A stretch of 64,000 nucleotides of DNA, from contig NZ_CP151657.1 in assembly GCF_038405225.1 (NCBI RefSeq), forward strand, positions 558,001 through 622,000, given 5' to 3'. A program made the position numbers and the translations under genes. Positions within the stretch are counted from its first letter, which is position 1. Each line of letters opens with the position of its first letter. Below the pieces are notes generated by a model. It searched no databases. It saw nothing but the letters and a program-made list of their open reading frames with translations, and was not told the origin of the DNA. Of the stretch, positions 35,382-44,941 are shown in pieces. This DNA comes from Arthrobacter citreus (GTDB lineage: Bacteria; Actinomycetota; Actinomycetes; Actinomycetales; Micrococcaceae).

Positions 35382-35416
35382 CTGCGGATCCCGGCATTCA
35401 ATGCCGGGATCCGCAG
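35382..35416 (-). terminator. 17-bp perfect inverted repeat after the SGNH hydrolase gene
   Basis: 35382-35398 and 35400-35416 are perfect reverse complements around one base. It begins 43 nt past the hydrolase stop on the minus strand. No U-run follows, so it may be a terminator working by structure or a palindrome with another role. Confidence 0.5.
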
Positions 35417-35458
35417 ATGTCAGGGGTGGTGCGTTGGTGCTGTTGGCAGGCGGGCCTG

Positions 35459-36058
35459 CTAATTCATGTCGGGCAGGTCAAGCCAGCGGTACCAGCCGCG
35501 GTGCAGGACCAGCCACGCCATCAGGCCATAACCGGCCTGCCCGGGCGTGCCGCCGTTGGACGCGAGGTCGGTGCGCCACTGCTCGTGGTTCAGCAGGGGC
35601 GTGAGGGTGTCCACGTACATGTGCTTGCGCCGTGTCGTCACGTCCCCGAAAGCGGCGGACAGGTCGGACAGACGGCGGTTCCGCTCGGCATCCAGCCCCG
35701 GCGGGGGACCGACGACAAAAACCTTGATGCTCATCTGTGCGGCGCCGTCGAGGATGTTGGCCAGGTTCAGGCGGCTGCGCGCCGTCGACAGGCCAAGGTC
35801 AAGGTCACGGTCCGACAGGCCGATAACGAGCCGGTTTTCACAGTGGTCGTCGAACCGGCGTCCCGCTTCCTGCAGCCAGCGGTTCGCCAGTGATTCGGTT
35901 CCCTCCTGGGGTGCCGCCAGTGTGTACGCCTGGACGCTCACGTTTTCGGGGGTGGTGCGGGCGAGTACGCGGCCCAGCCAGCCCAGGGCGCGCGGGTCGC
36001 CGTGCCCGGCCAGCAGCTCGTCCCCGACGGCTGCAAGCCTGATTTTGCGTTGTTCCAC
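35459..36058 (-). CDS. SGNH/GDSL-type hydrolase-like protein
   Basis: 199 residues from GTG 36058; GGAGAAGG sits 7 nt upstream. The order IRLAAVGDELLAGHGDPRALGWLGRVLA, then NRLVIGLSDRDLDL and a final DTLTPLLNHEQWRTDLASNGGTPGQAGY follows the SGNH fold. The block-I catalytic Ser is replaced by VGDEL and the C-terminal Asp/His motif appears as GGTPGQAGY without a clear D-x-x-H. It may therefore be a degenerate esterase-like protein. No signal peptide. It lies downstream of kgd after a terminator. Confidence 0.65.
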   Translation of the reverse strand: MEQRKIRLAAVGDELLAGHGDPRALGWLGRVLARTTPENVSVQAYTLAAPQEGTESLANRWLQEAGRRFDDHCENRLVIGLSDRDLDLGLSTARSRLNLANILDGAAQMSIKVFVVGPPPGLDAERNRRLSDLSAAFGDVTTRRKHMYVDTLTPLLNHEQWRTDLASNGGTPGQAGYGLMAWLVLHRGWYRWLDLPDMN

Positions 36059-36085
36059 TAGTCACCTTCTCCGGTCACAAAAAAC

Positions 36086-36114
36086 GGGGTGGGGCGCCAG
36101 CGGCGCCCCACCCC
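36086..36114 (-). terminator. Rho-independent terminator of kgd
   Basis: GGGGTGGGGCGCC (36086-36098) pairs with GGCGCCCCACCCC (36102-36114), a 13-bp perfect stem with a 3-nt loop. On the minus strand it is followed by a run of six T (complement of 36079-36084). It begins 10 nt after the kgd stop. Confidence 0.93.
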
Positions 36115-36123
36115 AAACTTAGC

Positions 36124-39100
36124 CTACTGACGTTCGAAGGCCTTCTTGACAAGAATGTCCTGCTCGACGGCGTGCCGCTTGGCTGAGCCGGTGGCGGTGG
36201 ACGCCGACGCCGGACGCGAGACCAGGCGCAGCGGCCGGTCCAGCTGCGCCGGCAGGTTCAGGCCGATAAACGGCCACGGACCCTGGTTGGCCGGCTCATC
36301 CTGCGCCCAGACCACGTCGGCGTTGGGGTACTTGGAGACGGCGGCCTGGATATCCGCGACGGGCAGCGGGTAGAGCTGCTCCACGCGGACTATGGCCGTC
36401 TTCTCATCACCGGTCTTCTGGCGGTTGGCCAGCAGATCGTAGTACAGGCGCCCGGAGACCAGGAGCACGCGCTCGACGGCGTTTGCATCGAGCTCTGCGT
36501 GTTCCGGGATAACCGGCTGGAAGGACCCCTGCGTGAAGTCCTCCACCTGGGTGGCTGCGGCCTTCAGTCGAAGAAGCTGCTTCGGCGTGAAGATGATCAG
36601 CGGCTTGCGCGGACGGCTGTACGCCTGGCGGCGCAGCAGGTGGAAGTGCGAGGCACCCGTGGTGGGGTTGGCAACAATCATGTTGTCCTCGGCGCACATC
36701 TGCAGGAAGCGTTCGATCCGGGCGGACGAGTGGTCCGGTCCCTGGCCCTCGTAGCCGTGCGGCAGCATCAGCACCAGCGAGGAACGCTGGCCCCACTTCT
36801 GCTCGGCTGAGGAGATGAACTCATCGATGATGGTCTGGGCGCCGTTGACGAAGTCGCCGAACTGGGCTTCCCACAGCACGAGTGCGTCCGGGCGTTCCAC
36901 CGAGTAGCCGTATTCGAAGCCCATGGCGGCGAATTCGGACAGCAGCGAATCGTAGATCCACAGCTTGGCCTGGTTCGGATCCAGCTCCGCGAGCGGGGTC
37001 CACTCGGCACCGGTGGCGCGGTCGTGGAACACGGCGTGGCGCTGGGTGAACGTGCCGCGGCGCGAGTCCTGGCCGGCAAGGCGTACGGGAACGCCTTCCA
37101 TGACCAGTGATCCGAATGCTGCAATTTCCGCAAAGCCCCAGTCGATGCCGCCTTCGCGGGACATCTGCTCGCGCTTCTCCAGGAGTGCCTTGAGCTTCGG
37201 GTGGACGGTGAAGCCTTCAGGCACGGCCACGTGGGCCTTACCGATGTGGGCCAGCACCTCGGCGGAGATCGCCGTGGAAGCCGGAGACACAATGGTGGTG
37301 CCTTCCTGCTGGGACGCCGGGCGTTCCAGATCGGAGACAGCTTCGGTGTCCTTGGTGATAACCGGCAGGGGAGAGGTCTGTGCGGCATGCGTTTCCGCGA
37401 AGACACGCTCCAGGCGGCCCTGGTAGTCGCGCAGTGCCTGCTCGGCCTCTTCCTGGCTGATGTCGCCGCGTCCGATGAGGGACTCGGTGTACAGCTTGCG
37501 GACGGAGCGCTTGGCTTCGATCAGGCTGTACATCATCGGCTGCGTCATCGAGGGGTCGTCGCCCTCGTTGTGGCCGCGGCGGCGGTAGCAGACCATGTCG
37601 ATGACAACGTCCTTGTTGAAGCGCTGACGGTAGTCGTAGGCCAGCTGCGCGATGCGCACGACCTGCTCCGGATCGTCACCGTTCACGTGGAAGATGGGTG
37701 CCTGGACCATCTTCGCGACGTCGGTGGAGTACACCGAGGAGCGCGAGGAGGTGGGCGACGTGGTGAAACCAACCTGGTTGTTGACCACGATGTGGATGGT
37801 TCCGCCGGTGCGGTAGCCGCGCAGCTGGGAGAGGTTCAGCGTTTCCGCCACCACGCCCTGACCGGCGAAGGCTGCGTCACCATGGATGAGGATCGGCAGG
37901 ACGGGGAACTCGTCGCCCTTGTCCAACCGGTCCTGCTTGGCGCGCACGATGCCTTCGAGGACGGAGTCCCCGGCTTCAAGGTGCGAGGGGTTGGCGGCCA
38001 GGTAGACCTTGGTCTGGTTGCCGTTGTCCGAGGTGAACGTGCCCTCGGTGCCAAGGTGGTACTTGACGTCGCCGGAGCCCTGGACACTGCGCGGGTCCTG
38101 GGTTCCTTCGAACTCGCGGAAGACCTGGGCGTAGGTCTTGCCGGCAATGTTGGTCAGCACGTTCAGCCGGCCGCGGTGGGCCATGCCGATGCCAACCTCT
38201 TCGAGGCCGTCGTCGGCAGCACCGGAAATCACGGCATCCAGCAGCGGAATCAGGGATTCGCCGCCTTCCAGCGAGAAGCGCTTCTGGCCGACGAACTTGG
38301 TCTGCAGGAAGGTTTCGAAGGCCTCGGCCGCGTTGAGCTTGCTCAGGATCCGCAGCTGCTCTTCACGGGTGGGCTTGCTGTACTTGGTTTCCAGGCGCTC
38401 CTGGAACCACTCGCGTTCCTCGGGATCCTGGATGTGCATGTATTCGATGCCCGCGGTGCGGCAGTAGGCGTCACGGAGTACACCGAGGATCTTGCGCAGC
38501 TTAAGCATCGGCTTGCCGCCGAAGCCGCCGGTGGGCCATTCACGGTCCAGGTCCCACAGCGTCAGGCCGTGGTTCAGGATGTCCAGGTCCGCGTGGCGGC
38601 GCTGGACATATTCCAGCGGGTTGGTGTCCGCCATCAGGTGGCCGCGGACGCGGTAGGAGTGGATCAGCTGCTGGATGCGCGCAACCTTGTTGATCTGCTC
38701 TTCCGGGTTCACCTGGATGTCGGGGCTCCAGCGCACCGGCTCGTACGGAATCCGCAGCGACTCGAAGATGTCGTCGTAGAAGTTCTGCTCGCCGAGGAGC
38801 AGCTGGTGGATGATGCGCAGGAACTCGCCGCTGCCGGCACCCTGGATGACGCGGTGGTCATAGGTGGAGGTCAGGGTGATGATCTTGGAAATGGCGTTGC
38901 GGGCCAGGATCTTCTCGTTGGAGCCCTGGAACTCCGCCGGGTAGTCAAGGGCACCGGCACCGATGATGCACGCCTGGCCCTTGGACAGGCGGGGCACGGA
39001 GTGGACCGTGCCGATCCCGCCCGGGTTCGTCAGCGAAATGGTGGTGCCCTTGTAGTCGTCCGCCGTGAGCTTGCCGTTGCGGGCCTTCTTCACGAGTTCT

Positions 39101-39951
39101 TCATAGGCGTGCCAGAACTCCGAGAAGTTCAGCGTTTCGGCCTTCTTGATGTTCGGAACGACGAGCAGGCGCGTGCCGTCGGGCTTGGGCATGTCGATGG
39201 CCAGGCCGAAGTTTACGTGCGCGGGCTGAACGGCAACGGGCTTGCCGTCAACGACGTCGTAGTAAACATTCTGGGACGGGAACATGGCGGCTGCGCGGAT
39301 GATGGCGTAACCGAGCAGGTGGGTGAAGGACACCTTGCCGCCGCGGGCGCGTTCCAGGTGGCTGTTGATGACGATGCGGTTATCGATCAGCAGCTTGGCC
39401 GGTACGGCTCGAACCGTGGTGGCGGTGGGGACGCTGAGGCTGAGGTCCATGTTGGTGGCGATGGCCTTGGCCGGGCCGCGCAGGACGTTGACCTTGTCTT
39501 CCTCCGAAGCAGCGCTGGCAGGCTGCGTCTTCGGCAGCTGGGCCGGAATCGGGGGAGTCTTGCTCTTCGGCGACTCGGTCTTTGCCTCGGCGGGCTTGGA
39601 ATCCTTGGCCGCGGAGTTGGGGGCCGCTGCTTCCTTCGCTACCGGAGGCTTTCCGGACTGCTGGGTGGAAGCGGGTGATTCACCGGACGCCTTGGGCTTC
39701 GCAGCCTCGGCCTTGACGACGGGAAGCTGGCGGGTTGCCGGATTGGCGCCCAGTTCCGTGGGGGCCGCGGATCCGTTTCCGGCGGCGGTGTTGGAGCCCT
39801 GTGCTTCTTCATCCTTGAAGGAGTCGAAGATGCTCCACCACTTCTTGTCAACCGAGTTTTTGTCCTTCAGATACTGCTCGTACAGTTCATCGACAAGCCA
39901 CTCGTTGCCGCCGAATTCTTCCGGCAGACGGTGGTTGGATTGGTCTGGCAC
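36124..39951 (-). CDS. kgd: Multifunctional 2-oxoglutarate decarboxylase/dehydrogenase E1-E2 (Kgd, SucA)
   Basis: 1275 residues from GTG 39951 (GAAGAGG upstream). N-terminal E1-type helix [23 protein letters not shown], a Pro/Ala/Lys-rich linker (about 50-150), an E2 succinyltransferase domain with [13 protein letters not shown] (about 150-385), then the thiamine-diphosphate E1 domain with [17 protein letters not shown] and [19 protein letters not shown]. It converts 2-oxoglutarate in the TCA cycle and, as in mycobacteria and corynebacteria, should be inhibited by an FHA protein (OdhI/GarA). An in-frame ATG at 40068 would add a non-conserved leader. Confidence 0.95.
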   Translation of the reverse strand: MPDQSNHRLPEEFGGNEWLVDELYEQYLKDKNSVDKKWWSIFDSFKDEEAQGSNTAAGNGSAAPTELGANPATRQLPVVKAEAAKPKASGESPASTQQSGKPPVAKEAAAPNSAAKDSKPAEAKTESPKSKTPPIPAQLPKTQPASAASEEDKVNVLRGPAKAIATNMDLSLSVPTATTVRAVPAKLLIDNRIVINSHLERARGGKVSFTHLLGYAIIRAAAMFPSQNVYYDVVDGKPVAVQPAHVNFGLAIDMPKPDGTRLLVVPNIKKAETLNFSEFWHAYEELVKKARNGKLTADDYKGTTISLTNPGGIGTVHSVPRLSKGQACIIGAGALDYPAEFQGSNEKILARNAISKIITLTSTYDHRVIQGAGSGEFLRIIHQLLLGEQNFYDDIFESLRIPYEPVRWSPDIQVNPEEQINKVARIQQLIHSYRVRGHLMADTNPLEYVQRRHADLDILNHGLTLWDLDREWPTGGFGGKPMLKLRKILGVLRDAYCRTAGIEYMHIQDPEEREWFQERLETKYSKPTREEQLRILSKLNAAEAFETFLQTKFVGQKRFSLEGGESLIPLLDAVISGAADDGLEEVGIGMAHRGRLNVLTNIAGKTYAQVFREFEGTQDPRSVQGSGDVKYHLGTEGTFTSDNGNQTKVYLAANPSHLEAGDSVLEGIVRAKQDRLDKGDEFPVLPILIHGDAAFAGQGVVAETLNLSQLRGYRTGGTIHIVVNNQVGFTTSPTSSRSSVYSTDVAKMVQAPIFHVNGDDPEQVVRIAQLAYDYRQRFNKDVVIDMVCYRRRGHNEGDDPSMTQPMMYSLIEAKRSVRKLYTESLIGRGDISQEEAEQALRDYQGRLERVFAETHAAQTSPLPVITKDTEAVSDLERPASQQEGTTIVSPASTAISAEVLAHIGKAHVAVPEGFTVHPKLKALLEKREQMSREGGIDWGFAEIAAFGSLVMEGVPVRLAGQDSRRGTFTQRHAVFHDRATGAEWTPLAELDPNQAKLWIYDSLLSEFAAMGFEYGYSVERPDALVLWEAQFGDFVNGAQTIIDEFISSAEQKWGQRSSLVLMLPHGYEGQGPDHSSARIERFLQMCAEDNMIVANPTTGASHFHLLRRQAYSRPRKPLIIFTPKQLLRLKAAATQVEDFTQGSFQPVIPEHAELDANAVERVLLVSGRLYYDLLANRQKTGDEKTAIVRVEQLYPLPVADIQAAVSKYPNADVVWAQDEPANQGPWPFIGLNLPAQLDRPLRLVSRPASASTATGSAKRHAVEQDILVKKAFERQ

Positions 39952-40071
39952 TGTTAATACGCCTCTTCCATGAGTTGCCTTTTGCCCTGATTGGCACCAT
40001 GTCTGAGGGCTTAAAGCCTCAAAGCTCTCTGGTGCGGCCCGGCCGGTGCGCAGTGACCGAGACTTCATGCC

Positions 40072-40077
40072 AGTCTA
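40072..40077 (-). promoter_or_regulatory. Candidate -10 box for kgd
   Basis: The minus-strand hexamer TAGACT lies about 120 nt before the GTG start, with TTGGCC 19 nt further upstream as a possible -35. The spacing is long, so this is tentative. The 530-bp gap 39952-40481 otherwise contains a TTGACA (from 40109) and the features listed for the CNNM side. Confidence 0.35.
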
Positions 40078-40240
40078 GTGACATTGCGGGACAACTGGCC
40101 AATTCCCGTTTGACATGCGTCACGTCACAGCGGCGATTGCCCGCCCGGCCGCGCAGGCCGCGAACGGCGCGCAGAGAAGGCCGGCACGATGGTGCGCCCC
40201 TGTGGCGGGGGAATTCCGAACCTGTAAACTGGAAAATCTT

Positions 40241-40480
40241 ATGGACAGTTTCTCTAGGCGCCGGCCTGCAACCCGGTCCGCAGCTCCTGCGGACCGCTCG
40301 CACAGAGCCGGCCACGCCCGAACACAGACGCCCCGAACCACTCCCGCCGCATCGGAGCCTTCCAGACCGGCCTCGGCCGATCACCCTCCGCCTGCGCGCT
40401 GCCCCGATTCTCTTTCGGGGCCCGCACTGAAGCGCGTTGAACCGCGCTCCTCCCGCCCCACCGCGGCGGTGAGTCTTTAA
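40241..40480 (+). other. Possible leaderless upstream ORF before the CNNM operon
   Basis: An ATG at 40241 follows TAAACT (40225-40230, a good -10) by 10 nt, so the transcript would start at or next to it. The frame runs 79 codons and stops at 40480, one base before the transporter ATG at 40482. The peptide is rich in Pro (13), Arg and Ser with no domain. It could be a regulatory leader peptide or simply the translation of a long 5' leader that contains a 9-bp stem (GGTCCGCAG/CTGCGGACC near 40275-40297). Codon support is weak. Confidence 0.3.
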
Positions 40481-40481
40481 G

Positions 40482-41912
40482 ATGGAATGGCTTTATCTTG
40501 TTTTTGGCCTGGTGCTGATTCTCGGCACCGGCTTTTTTGTGGCCGTTGAGTTTTCACTGGTGGCGCTGGACCAGCCCACCGTGCGCCGCGCCGTGGAGAA
40601 CGGCGACAAAGCGGCGGAGCCGCTGCTGCGCTGCCTGACGTCCCTATCGACCCAGCTTTCCAGCTGCCAGCTCGGCATAACCCTGACAACGCTGCTGACC
40701 GGTTTTGTCATGGAACCGTCGGTGGGCAGGCTGCTCAAGGCGCCGCTTGCCGGCATCGGACTTCCGGCGGTGGCCGTGGACTCCGTGTCCGTAGTGGCAG
40801 CCATGATCCTTGCCACCTTCCTGTCCATGCTGCTGGGGGAACTGATCCCCAAGAACATGTCCATTTCCCTGCCCTTCCGCATGGGGCGGGCACTCGCCCG
40901 GCCGCAGCTGGCCTTCACCGTGGTGTTCAAGCCGGCCATTCTGCTGTTGAACGGTTTTTCCAACAAGGTGCTGCACCTCTTCGGGCTCGAAGCCAAGGAA
41001 GAGGTCTCCGGCGCACGGACCCCGGCCGAGCTGTCCTCCATGGTCCGGCGGTCCGCCGAGATGGGAACCCTGGACCAGGGGACCGCAAACTTCCTGTCCC
41101 GCACCTTTTCCTTTGCGGAGCGGACGGCGGCCGACGTCATGACGCCCCGGATCCGTTTGGAAACCATCGACTCCGAGCAGTCGGTCGCGGACGTCATCGA
41201 AGCGGCCCGCCGCACCGGCTATTCACGCTTCCCCGTCCTGGGGGACTCTCCGGACGACATCCGCGGCGTGGTCCACGTCAAGAAGGCCGTTGCTGTGCCC
41301 CGCAGCCGGCGTGCCGACCTTCCGGCCGGAGCCATCATGAGCGAGGTCCTGCGTGTTCCGGAGACGGTGCACCTGGACAGCCTGCTCTCGGAACTGCGCG
41401 GAGCCAACCTCCAGCTCGCCGTCGTCCTGGACGAATGGGGCGGAACCGCCGGCGTCGCAACCCTGGAAGACCTGGTGGAGGAGATCGTCGGGGAAGTCTC
41501 GGACGAGCACGACAAGATCAAGCCGGGCGTCCTGCAGAGTGCTGCCGGTGCCTGGTATTTCCCGGGCATTATGCGTCCCGATGAAGTCTCCCGGCTGGTG
41601 CCTTTGCTGAGTATCCCGGATGAAGCGGGCTACGAAACGGTGGGCGGTTACATCATGGCCGAGCTCGGCCGGATTCCGCGCGCCGGTGACCGGGTGAACG
41701 TCGACGGCGGTGTGCTGGAAGTCGAGCGCATGGACGGCCGGCGCATTGACCGCGTCAGTTTTATCCCGCGGGATAACGACGACGACCCGGCGGCGGCGGA
41801 TGAGAGCGCGCCGGCCTCGGAGGCGGAGTCGGCCGGGGACGCGGCCGTACGTCTTGCCGCCGAGAAGAAGTCGGCGCAGAAAAATGCGGCCGTCAAGGGG
41901 GAGCAGCGATGA
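40482..41912 (+). CDS. CNNM/CorC-type hemolysin-family transporter
   Basis: 476 residues. DUF21/CNNM domain with four helices (1-about 190: LVFGLVLILGTGFFVAVEFSLVAL, GELIPKNMSISLP), a CBS pair (about 205-330, starting TAADVMTPRIRLETID) and a CorC_HlyC C-terminal domain (about 345-420). An Ala/Glu/Ser-rich tail follows. Family members extrude or exchange Mg2+ and other divalent cations, with CBS nucleotide sensing. It overlaps a second paralogue by 4 nt. GGTGAG lies about 8 nt before the ATG. Confidence 0.9.
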   Translation: MEWLYLVFGLVLILGTGFFVAVEFSLVALDQPTVRRAVENGDKAAEPLLRCLTSLSTQLSSCQLGITLTTLLTGFVMEPSVGRLLKAPLAGIGLPAVAVDSVSVVAAMILATFLSMLLGELIPKNMSISLPFRMGRALARPQLAFTVVFKPAILLLNGFSNKVLHLFGLEAKEEVSGARTPAELSSMVRRSAEMGTLDQGTANFLSRTFSFAERTAADVMTPRIRLETIDSEQSVADVIEAARRTGYSRFPVLGDSPDDIRGVVHVKKAVAVPRSRRADLPAGAIMSEVLRVPETVHLDSLLSELRGANLQLAVVLDEWGGTAGVATLEDLVEEIVGEVSDEHDKIKPGVLQSAAGAWYFPGIMRPDEVSRLVPLLSIPDEAGYETVGGYIMAELGRIPRAGDRVNVDGGVLEVERMDGRRIDRVSFIPRDNDDDPAAADESAPASEAESAGDAAVRLAAEKKSAQKNAAVKGEQR

Positions 41913-42979
41913 GCGACGTCATGGGGATTTTCTGGCTGGTGGTGCTGCTCATTGGCAACGCCTTCTTCGTCGGCAGCGAGTTTGCCGTCATGTCCGCACG
42001 GCGCAGCCAGATTGAACCCCTGGCCGACGCCGGCTCCAAGCGGGCCAAGACCACCCTCTGGGCAATGGAACACGTGTCCCTGATGCTTGCCTGCGCGCAG
42101 CTGGGCATCACCGTGTGTTCGCTGCTGATTCTGTCGGTGGCCGAACCCGCGATCCATCACCTTCTGGCCGCCCCGCTCCAGGCCCTTGGCCTGCCGGTGG
42201 AGTTCGCCGACGGCGCCGGTTTCCTGGTGGCGCTGCTGATTGTCACCTTCCTGCACGTGACGTTTGGGGAGATGGTCCCGAAGAACATCTCGGTGTCCGT
42301 CGCGGACCGTGCCGCACTGCTGCTGGCACCGCCGCTGGTGATCATATCCCGCGTGGTGCGTCCGGTGATCTTTAGCCTCAACTGGCTGGCAAACCACGCG
42401 CTGCGGGCCATGGGCATCACCCCCAAGGACGAGGTGGCCTCGGCCTTCACGCTGGAGGAGATGCAGTCCATCGTGGAGGAATCCACCAAGCACGGCACGG
42501 TTGCCGATGATTCCGGCGTTATTTCGGGGGCACTGGAATTCTCCGGGCAGAGTGCGGGCACCGTCATGGTTCCGCTCGATGAGCTCGTGACACTGCGCAC
42601 GGACACTACTCCCGCGGAGTTCGAAAAGGCCGTGGGGCGCACCGGGTTCTCCCGCTTTGTCCTGATGGATGAGCAGGGCAACCTGACCGGTTACATGCAT
42701 TTGAAGGACATCATGGCCATCCCGGCCGATGCCTACGACCGGCCGCTGACCGAGAACAAGGTGCGCACCCTGGCCAATCTGCGCCTGGATGACGAGATTG
42801 AAGACGCGCTGGCCACCATGCAGCGCACCGGATCCCACCTGGCGCGTGTCCTGGGGTCGGACAACCAGACCCGCGGGGTGCTTTTCCTGGAAGACATCAT
42901 TGAGCAGCTCGTGGGCGAGATCCGCGATGCCACGCAGGCGCAGGGATTCCGCCGTACCGGGGAAAGCTACACGGAGTAA
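41909..42979 (+). CDS. Second CNNM-type transporter, lacking the CorC_HlyC domain
   Basis: 356 residues; ATGA overlap with the first copy. The four-helix DUF21 domain (FWLVVLLIGNAFFVGSEFAVMSA, FGEMVPKNISVSVADRAA) and CBS pair (about 210-335, ending GVLFLEDIIEQLVGEI) are present, but the protein ends directly after them. Paired paralogues of unequal length in one operon suggest hetero-oligomers in which only one subunit has the C-terminal domain. Mg2+ or Co2+ handling is inferred from the family. Confidence 0.88.
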   Translation: MSDVMGIFWLVVLLIGNAFFVGSEFAVMSARRSQIEPLADAGSKRAKTTLWAMEHVSLMLACAQLGITVCSLLILSVAEPAIHHLLAAPLQALGLPVEFADGAGFLVALLIVTFLHVTFGEMVPKNISVSVADRAALLLAPPLVIISRVVRPVIFSLNWLANHALRAMGITPKDEVASAFTLEEMQSIVEESTKHGTVADDSGVISGALEFSGQSAGTVMVPLDELVTLRTDTTPAEFEKAVGRTGFSRFVLMDEQGNLTGYMHLKDIMAIPADAYDRPLTENKVRTLANLRLDDEIEDALATMQRTGSHLARVLGSDNQTRGVLFLEDIIEQLVGEIRDATQAQGFRRTGESYTE

Positions 42980-43017
42980 GCCGATGAGGATCTGGACAGC
43001 AGCACCCCCGTCGCATA

Positions 43018-43032
43018 TGCGAACGATTCGCG
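43018..43032 (+). promoter_or_regulatory. Zur-like operator upstream of znuA
   Basis: TGCGAACGATTCGCG contains GCGAA/TTCGC arms around CGA and matches 9 of 15 positions of the actinobacterial Zur box TGAAAATGATTTTCA. It sits where the -35 of a TATGCT (-10, 43040-43045) promoter would be, so binding would block transcription of the zinc importer. Confidence 0.5.
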
Positions 43033-43040
43033 TTTAGGTT

Positions 43041-43079
43041 ATGCTGATGGAGGTCCGCTCAGCGGAGCTCCATCAGCAT
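43041..43079 (+). repeat. 39-nt near-perfect inverted repeat before znuA
   Basis: ATGCTGATGGAG (43041-43052) pairs with CTCCATCAGCAT (43068-43079); inside, TCCGCT and AGCGGA pair around one C. The only flaw is one G-G opposition. It overlaps the presumed -10 and start site and lies 48 nt before the znuA ATG. It may be an operator, an mRNA hairpin, or a terminator for the CNNM operon, though it lacks a U-run. Confidence 0.6.
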
Positions 43080-43127
43080 CACTTCAAAAAGACCACTCTC
43101 AACGCCGGAACAGGGACACCAGAACTT

Positions 43128-44129
43128 ATGCGACGTTTTTCCCTCCGCCTCGCCGGAGTACTCCTGGCCGGCGGTGCCCTTGCCCTGACTGGCTGCACGG
43201 GGGATTCAGGCACCAGCTCCAGCCCGGACTCCGCAACGGGGGACGGGACACTGGGGATCGTGACCTCCACGAACGTCTACGGCAACATCATGGAGACGGT
43301 GGGCGGTGACGCCGTCACCGTAACCGCGATCATTGACCGGCCCAGCCAGGACCCCCACTCCTACGAAGCCACGGCGCGGGACAAGCTGGCCGTCAGCGAC
43401 GCGGATCTGGTGGTTCTGAACGGCGGCGGCTACGACACCTTCATGGAACAGCTCGTTGACGAAGCCGGCATCGACAGCGCCGACGTCCTCAACGCCGTGG
43501 AAATTTCCGGACTCGAAAACGACGCCGATGCTGACGCCCACGACGACGAGTCCCACGACGACGAATCCGGCGATCACGCCGGCAGCCATGACGGGCATTC
43601 CCACGGCTCCTTCAACGAACACGTGTGGTACAGCCCCGAAGCCATGGGACTTCTGGCCGAGGCGGCAGCGGAACGGCTGGCCACCCTGGATGCGGACAAC
43701 GCCGAGCAGTTCCGGGCCAACGCCGCATCCTTCAACAGCGGCATCGAAGGGCTCACCGCCGACCTGGCCGAAGACAAGGCAGCGGCGGGCGGCCGCGACG
43801 TCGCCGTCACCGAGCCCGTGCCGGAGTACCTCTTCGAAGCCGCGGGCCTGCACAATGTCACCCCCGCAGCCTTTACCTCAGCCGTGGAGGAAGGCTCCGA
43901 TGTTCCTCCGGCAGCGCTGAAGGAAATGCAGGAGCTGCTGAGCTCGCGTTCGGTCGCCTTCCTGGCATACAACACCCAAACCGCCTCGTCACAAACGGAG
44001 ACCGTGCGGGCCACCGCGGAGGACGCCGGCATACCGGTTTTGGACTTCTCCGAAACCCTTCCCGAGGGCCAGGACTACCTGACCTGGATGGGGGCAAACG
44101 TGGCCGCTGTTGACGACGTGCTGCGGTGA
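43128..44129 (+). CDS. znuA: Zinc ABC transporter substrate-binding lipoprotein (ZnuA)
   Basis: 333 residues from ATG 43128, where the basic start and hydrophobic signal lead to the lipobox LALTGC. VTSTNVYGNIMETVGGDAVTV, DPHSYEATARDKLAVSDADLVVLNGGGYD are cluster A-I motifs with a zinc-ligand His. A His/Asp-rich loop (roughly residues 127-165, HDDESHDDESGDHAGSHDG) is the typical zinc-scavenging insert, followed by NEHVWYS with another ligand. It captures Zn2+ outside the membrane. An in-frame ATG at 43041 would destroy the signal peptide. Overlaps znuC by 4 nt. Confidence 0.93.
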   Translation: MRRFSLRLAGVLLAGGALALTGCTGDSGTSSSPDSATGDGTLGIVTSTNVYGNIMETVGGDAVTVTAIIDRPSQDPHSYEATARDKLAVSDADLVVLNGGGYDTFMEQLVDEAGIDSADVLNAVEISGLENDADADAHDDESHDDESGDHAGSHDGHSHGSFNEHVWYSPEAMGLLAEAAAERLATLDADNAEQFRANAASFNSGIEGLTADLAEDKAAAGGRDVAVTEPVPEYLFEAAGLHNVTPAAFTSAVEEGSDVPPAALKEMQELLSSRSVAFLAYNTQTASSQTETVRATAEDAGIPVLDFSETLPEGQDYLTWMGANVAAVDDVLR

Positions 44130-44941
44130 CCGGTCAAGTAGTACGGCTGCGGAACGCCGGACTGTCCTTCGGGCAGCGCACTCTATGGGACGGCCTGGAC
44201 CTGGATATCAAGGCCGGGGAGTTCCTCGCCGTCCTGGGACCAAACGGTTCCGGCAAGACCAGCTTCCTCAAAGTCCTGCTGGGACTGCAGGAGCTGACGC
44301 ACGGAACGGTGGAGATCAACGGGCACCCCGCCCGGCGCGGAAGCCGCGACATTGGCTACATTCCGCAGCAGAAGGCCTTCAGCCCGGGAACTCCACTCCG
44401 GGCCCGTGACCTGGTTGGCCTGGGCGTGGACGGCAACAAGTGGGGGCTGCGGCTGAACCGGGCCCCCGTGCGGCGGCGCGTGGAGAAGCTGCTGGAGCAG
44501 GTTGGCGCCACCCGGTATGCCGATGAGCCCGTGGGCCTGCTTTCGGGCGGCGAGGTGCAGCGCCTGCGTGCCGCCCAGGCGCTGGCCACGGATCCCGACC
44601 TGCTGTTGTGCGACGAGCCGCTGCTGTCCCTGGACCTGCACCACCAGCAGGCCATCAGCGCCCTGATCGACCGGCGCTGCCACGAAGAGGGCTCGGCCGT
44701 GGTGTTTGTGACCCATGAGATCAACCCCGTGATCGATTACGTGGACCGTGTCCTGTACCTGGCCGGAGGCACCTTCCGCACCGGAACGCCCTCGGAGGTG
44801 CTCCGCTCCGACGTCCTGTCCGAGATGTACGGCAGCCGGGTGGAAGTGCTCCGCAGCCACGGCCGCATTGTTGTCCTCGGCATCCCGGATGCCACCACCC
44901 ACGTGCACGGAGAGAGCGAGGAAGAGCATGGACCTGCGTGA
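44126..44941 (+). CDS. znuC: Zinc ABC transporter ATP-binding protein (ZnuC)
   Basis: 271 residues from GTG 44126 (GTGA overlap). Walker A GPNGSGKTSFLKVLLG, Q-loop YIPQQKAF, signature LLSGGEVQRLRAAQAL and Walker B LLLCDEPLLSLD are complete. The C-terminus has several His (THVHGESEEEHG), possibly metal responsive. It powers Zn2+ uptake with ZnuA and ZnuB and overlaps znuB by 14 nt. Confidence 0.93.
   Translation: MTGQVVRLRNAGLSFGQRTLWDGLDLDIKAGEFLAVLGPNGSGKTSFLKVLLGLQELTHGTVEINGHPARRGSRDIGYIPQQKAFSPGTPLRARDLVGLGVDGNKWGLRLNRAPVRRRVEKLLEQVGATRYADEPVGLLSGGEVQRLRAAQALATDPDLLLCDEPLLSLDLHHQQAISALIDRRCHEEGSAVVFVTHEINPVIDYVDRVLYLAGGTFRTGTPSEVLRSDVLSEMYGSRVEVLRSHGRIVVLGIPDATTHVHGESEEEHGPA

Noticed and set aside
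37201-39678. Long open frame (825 codons) on the plus strand
   Set aside because: It is antisense to the Kgd gene; its composition (GAVHHRL-type) is that of a high-GC complement and no domain is visible.
39952-40068. N-terminal extension of Kgd from ATG 40068
   Set aside because: The extra 39 residues have no family similarity, while GTG 39951 is preceded by GAAGAGG and starts the conserved E1 helix region.
43041-43127. Longer ZnuA starting at ATG 43041
   Set aside because: It would put 29 polar residues before the signal peptide and lies in the hairpin and promoter region.
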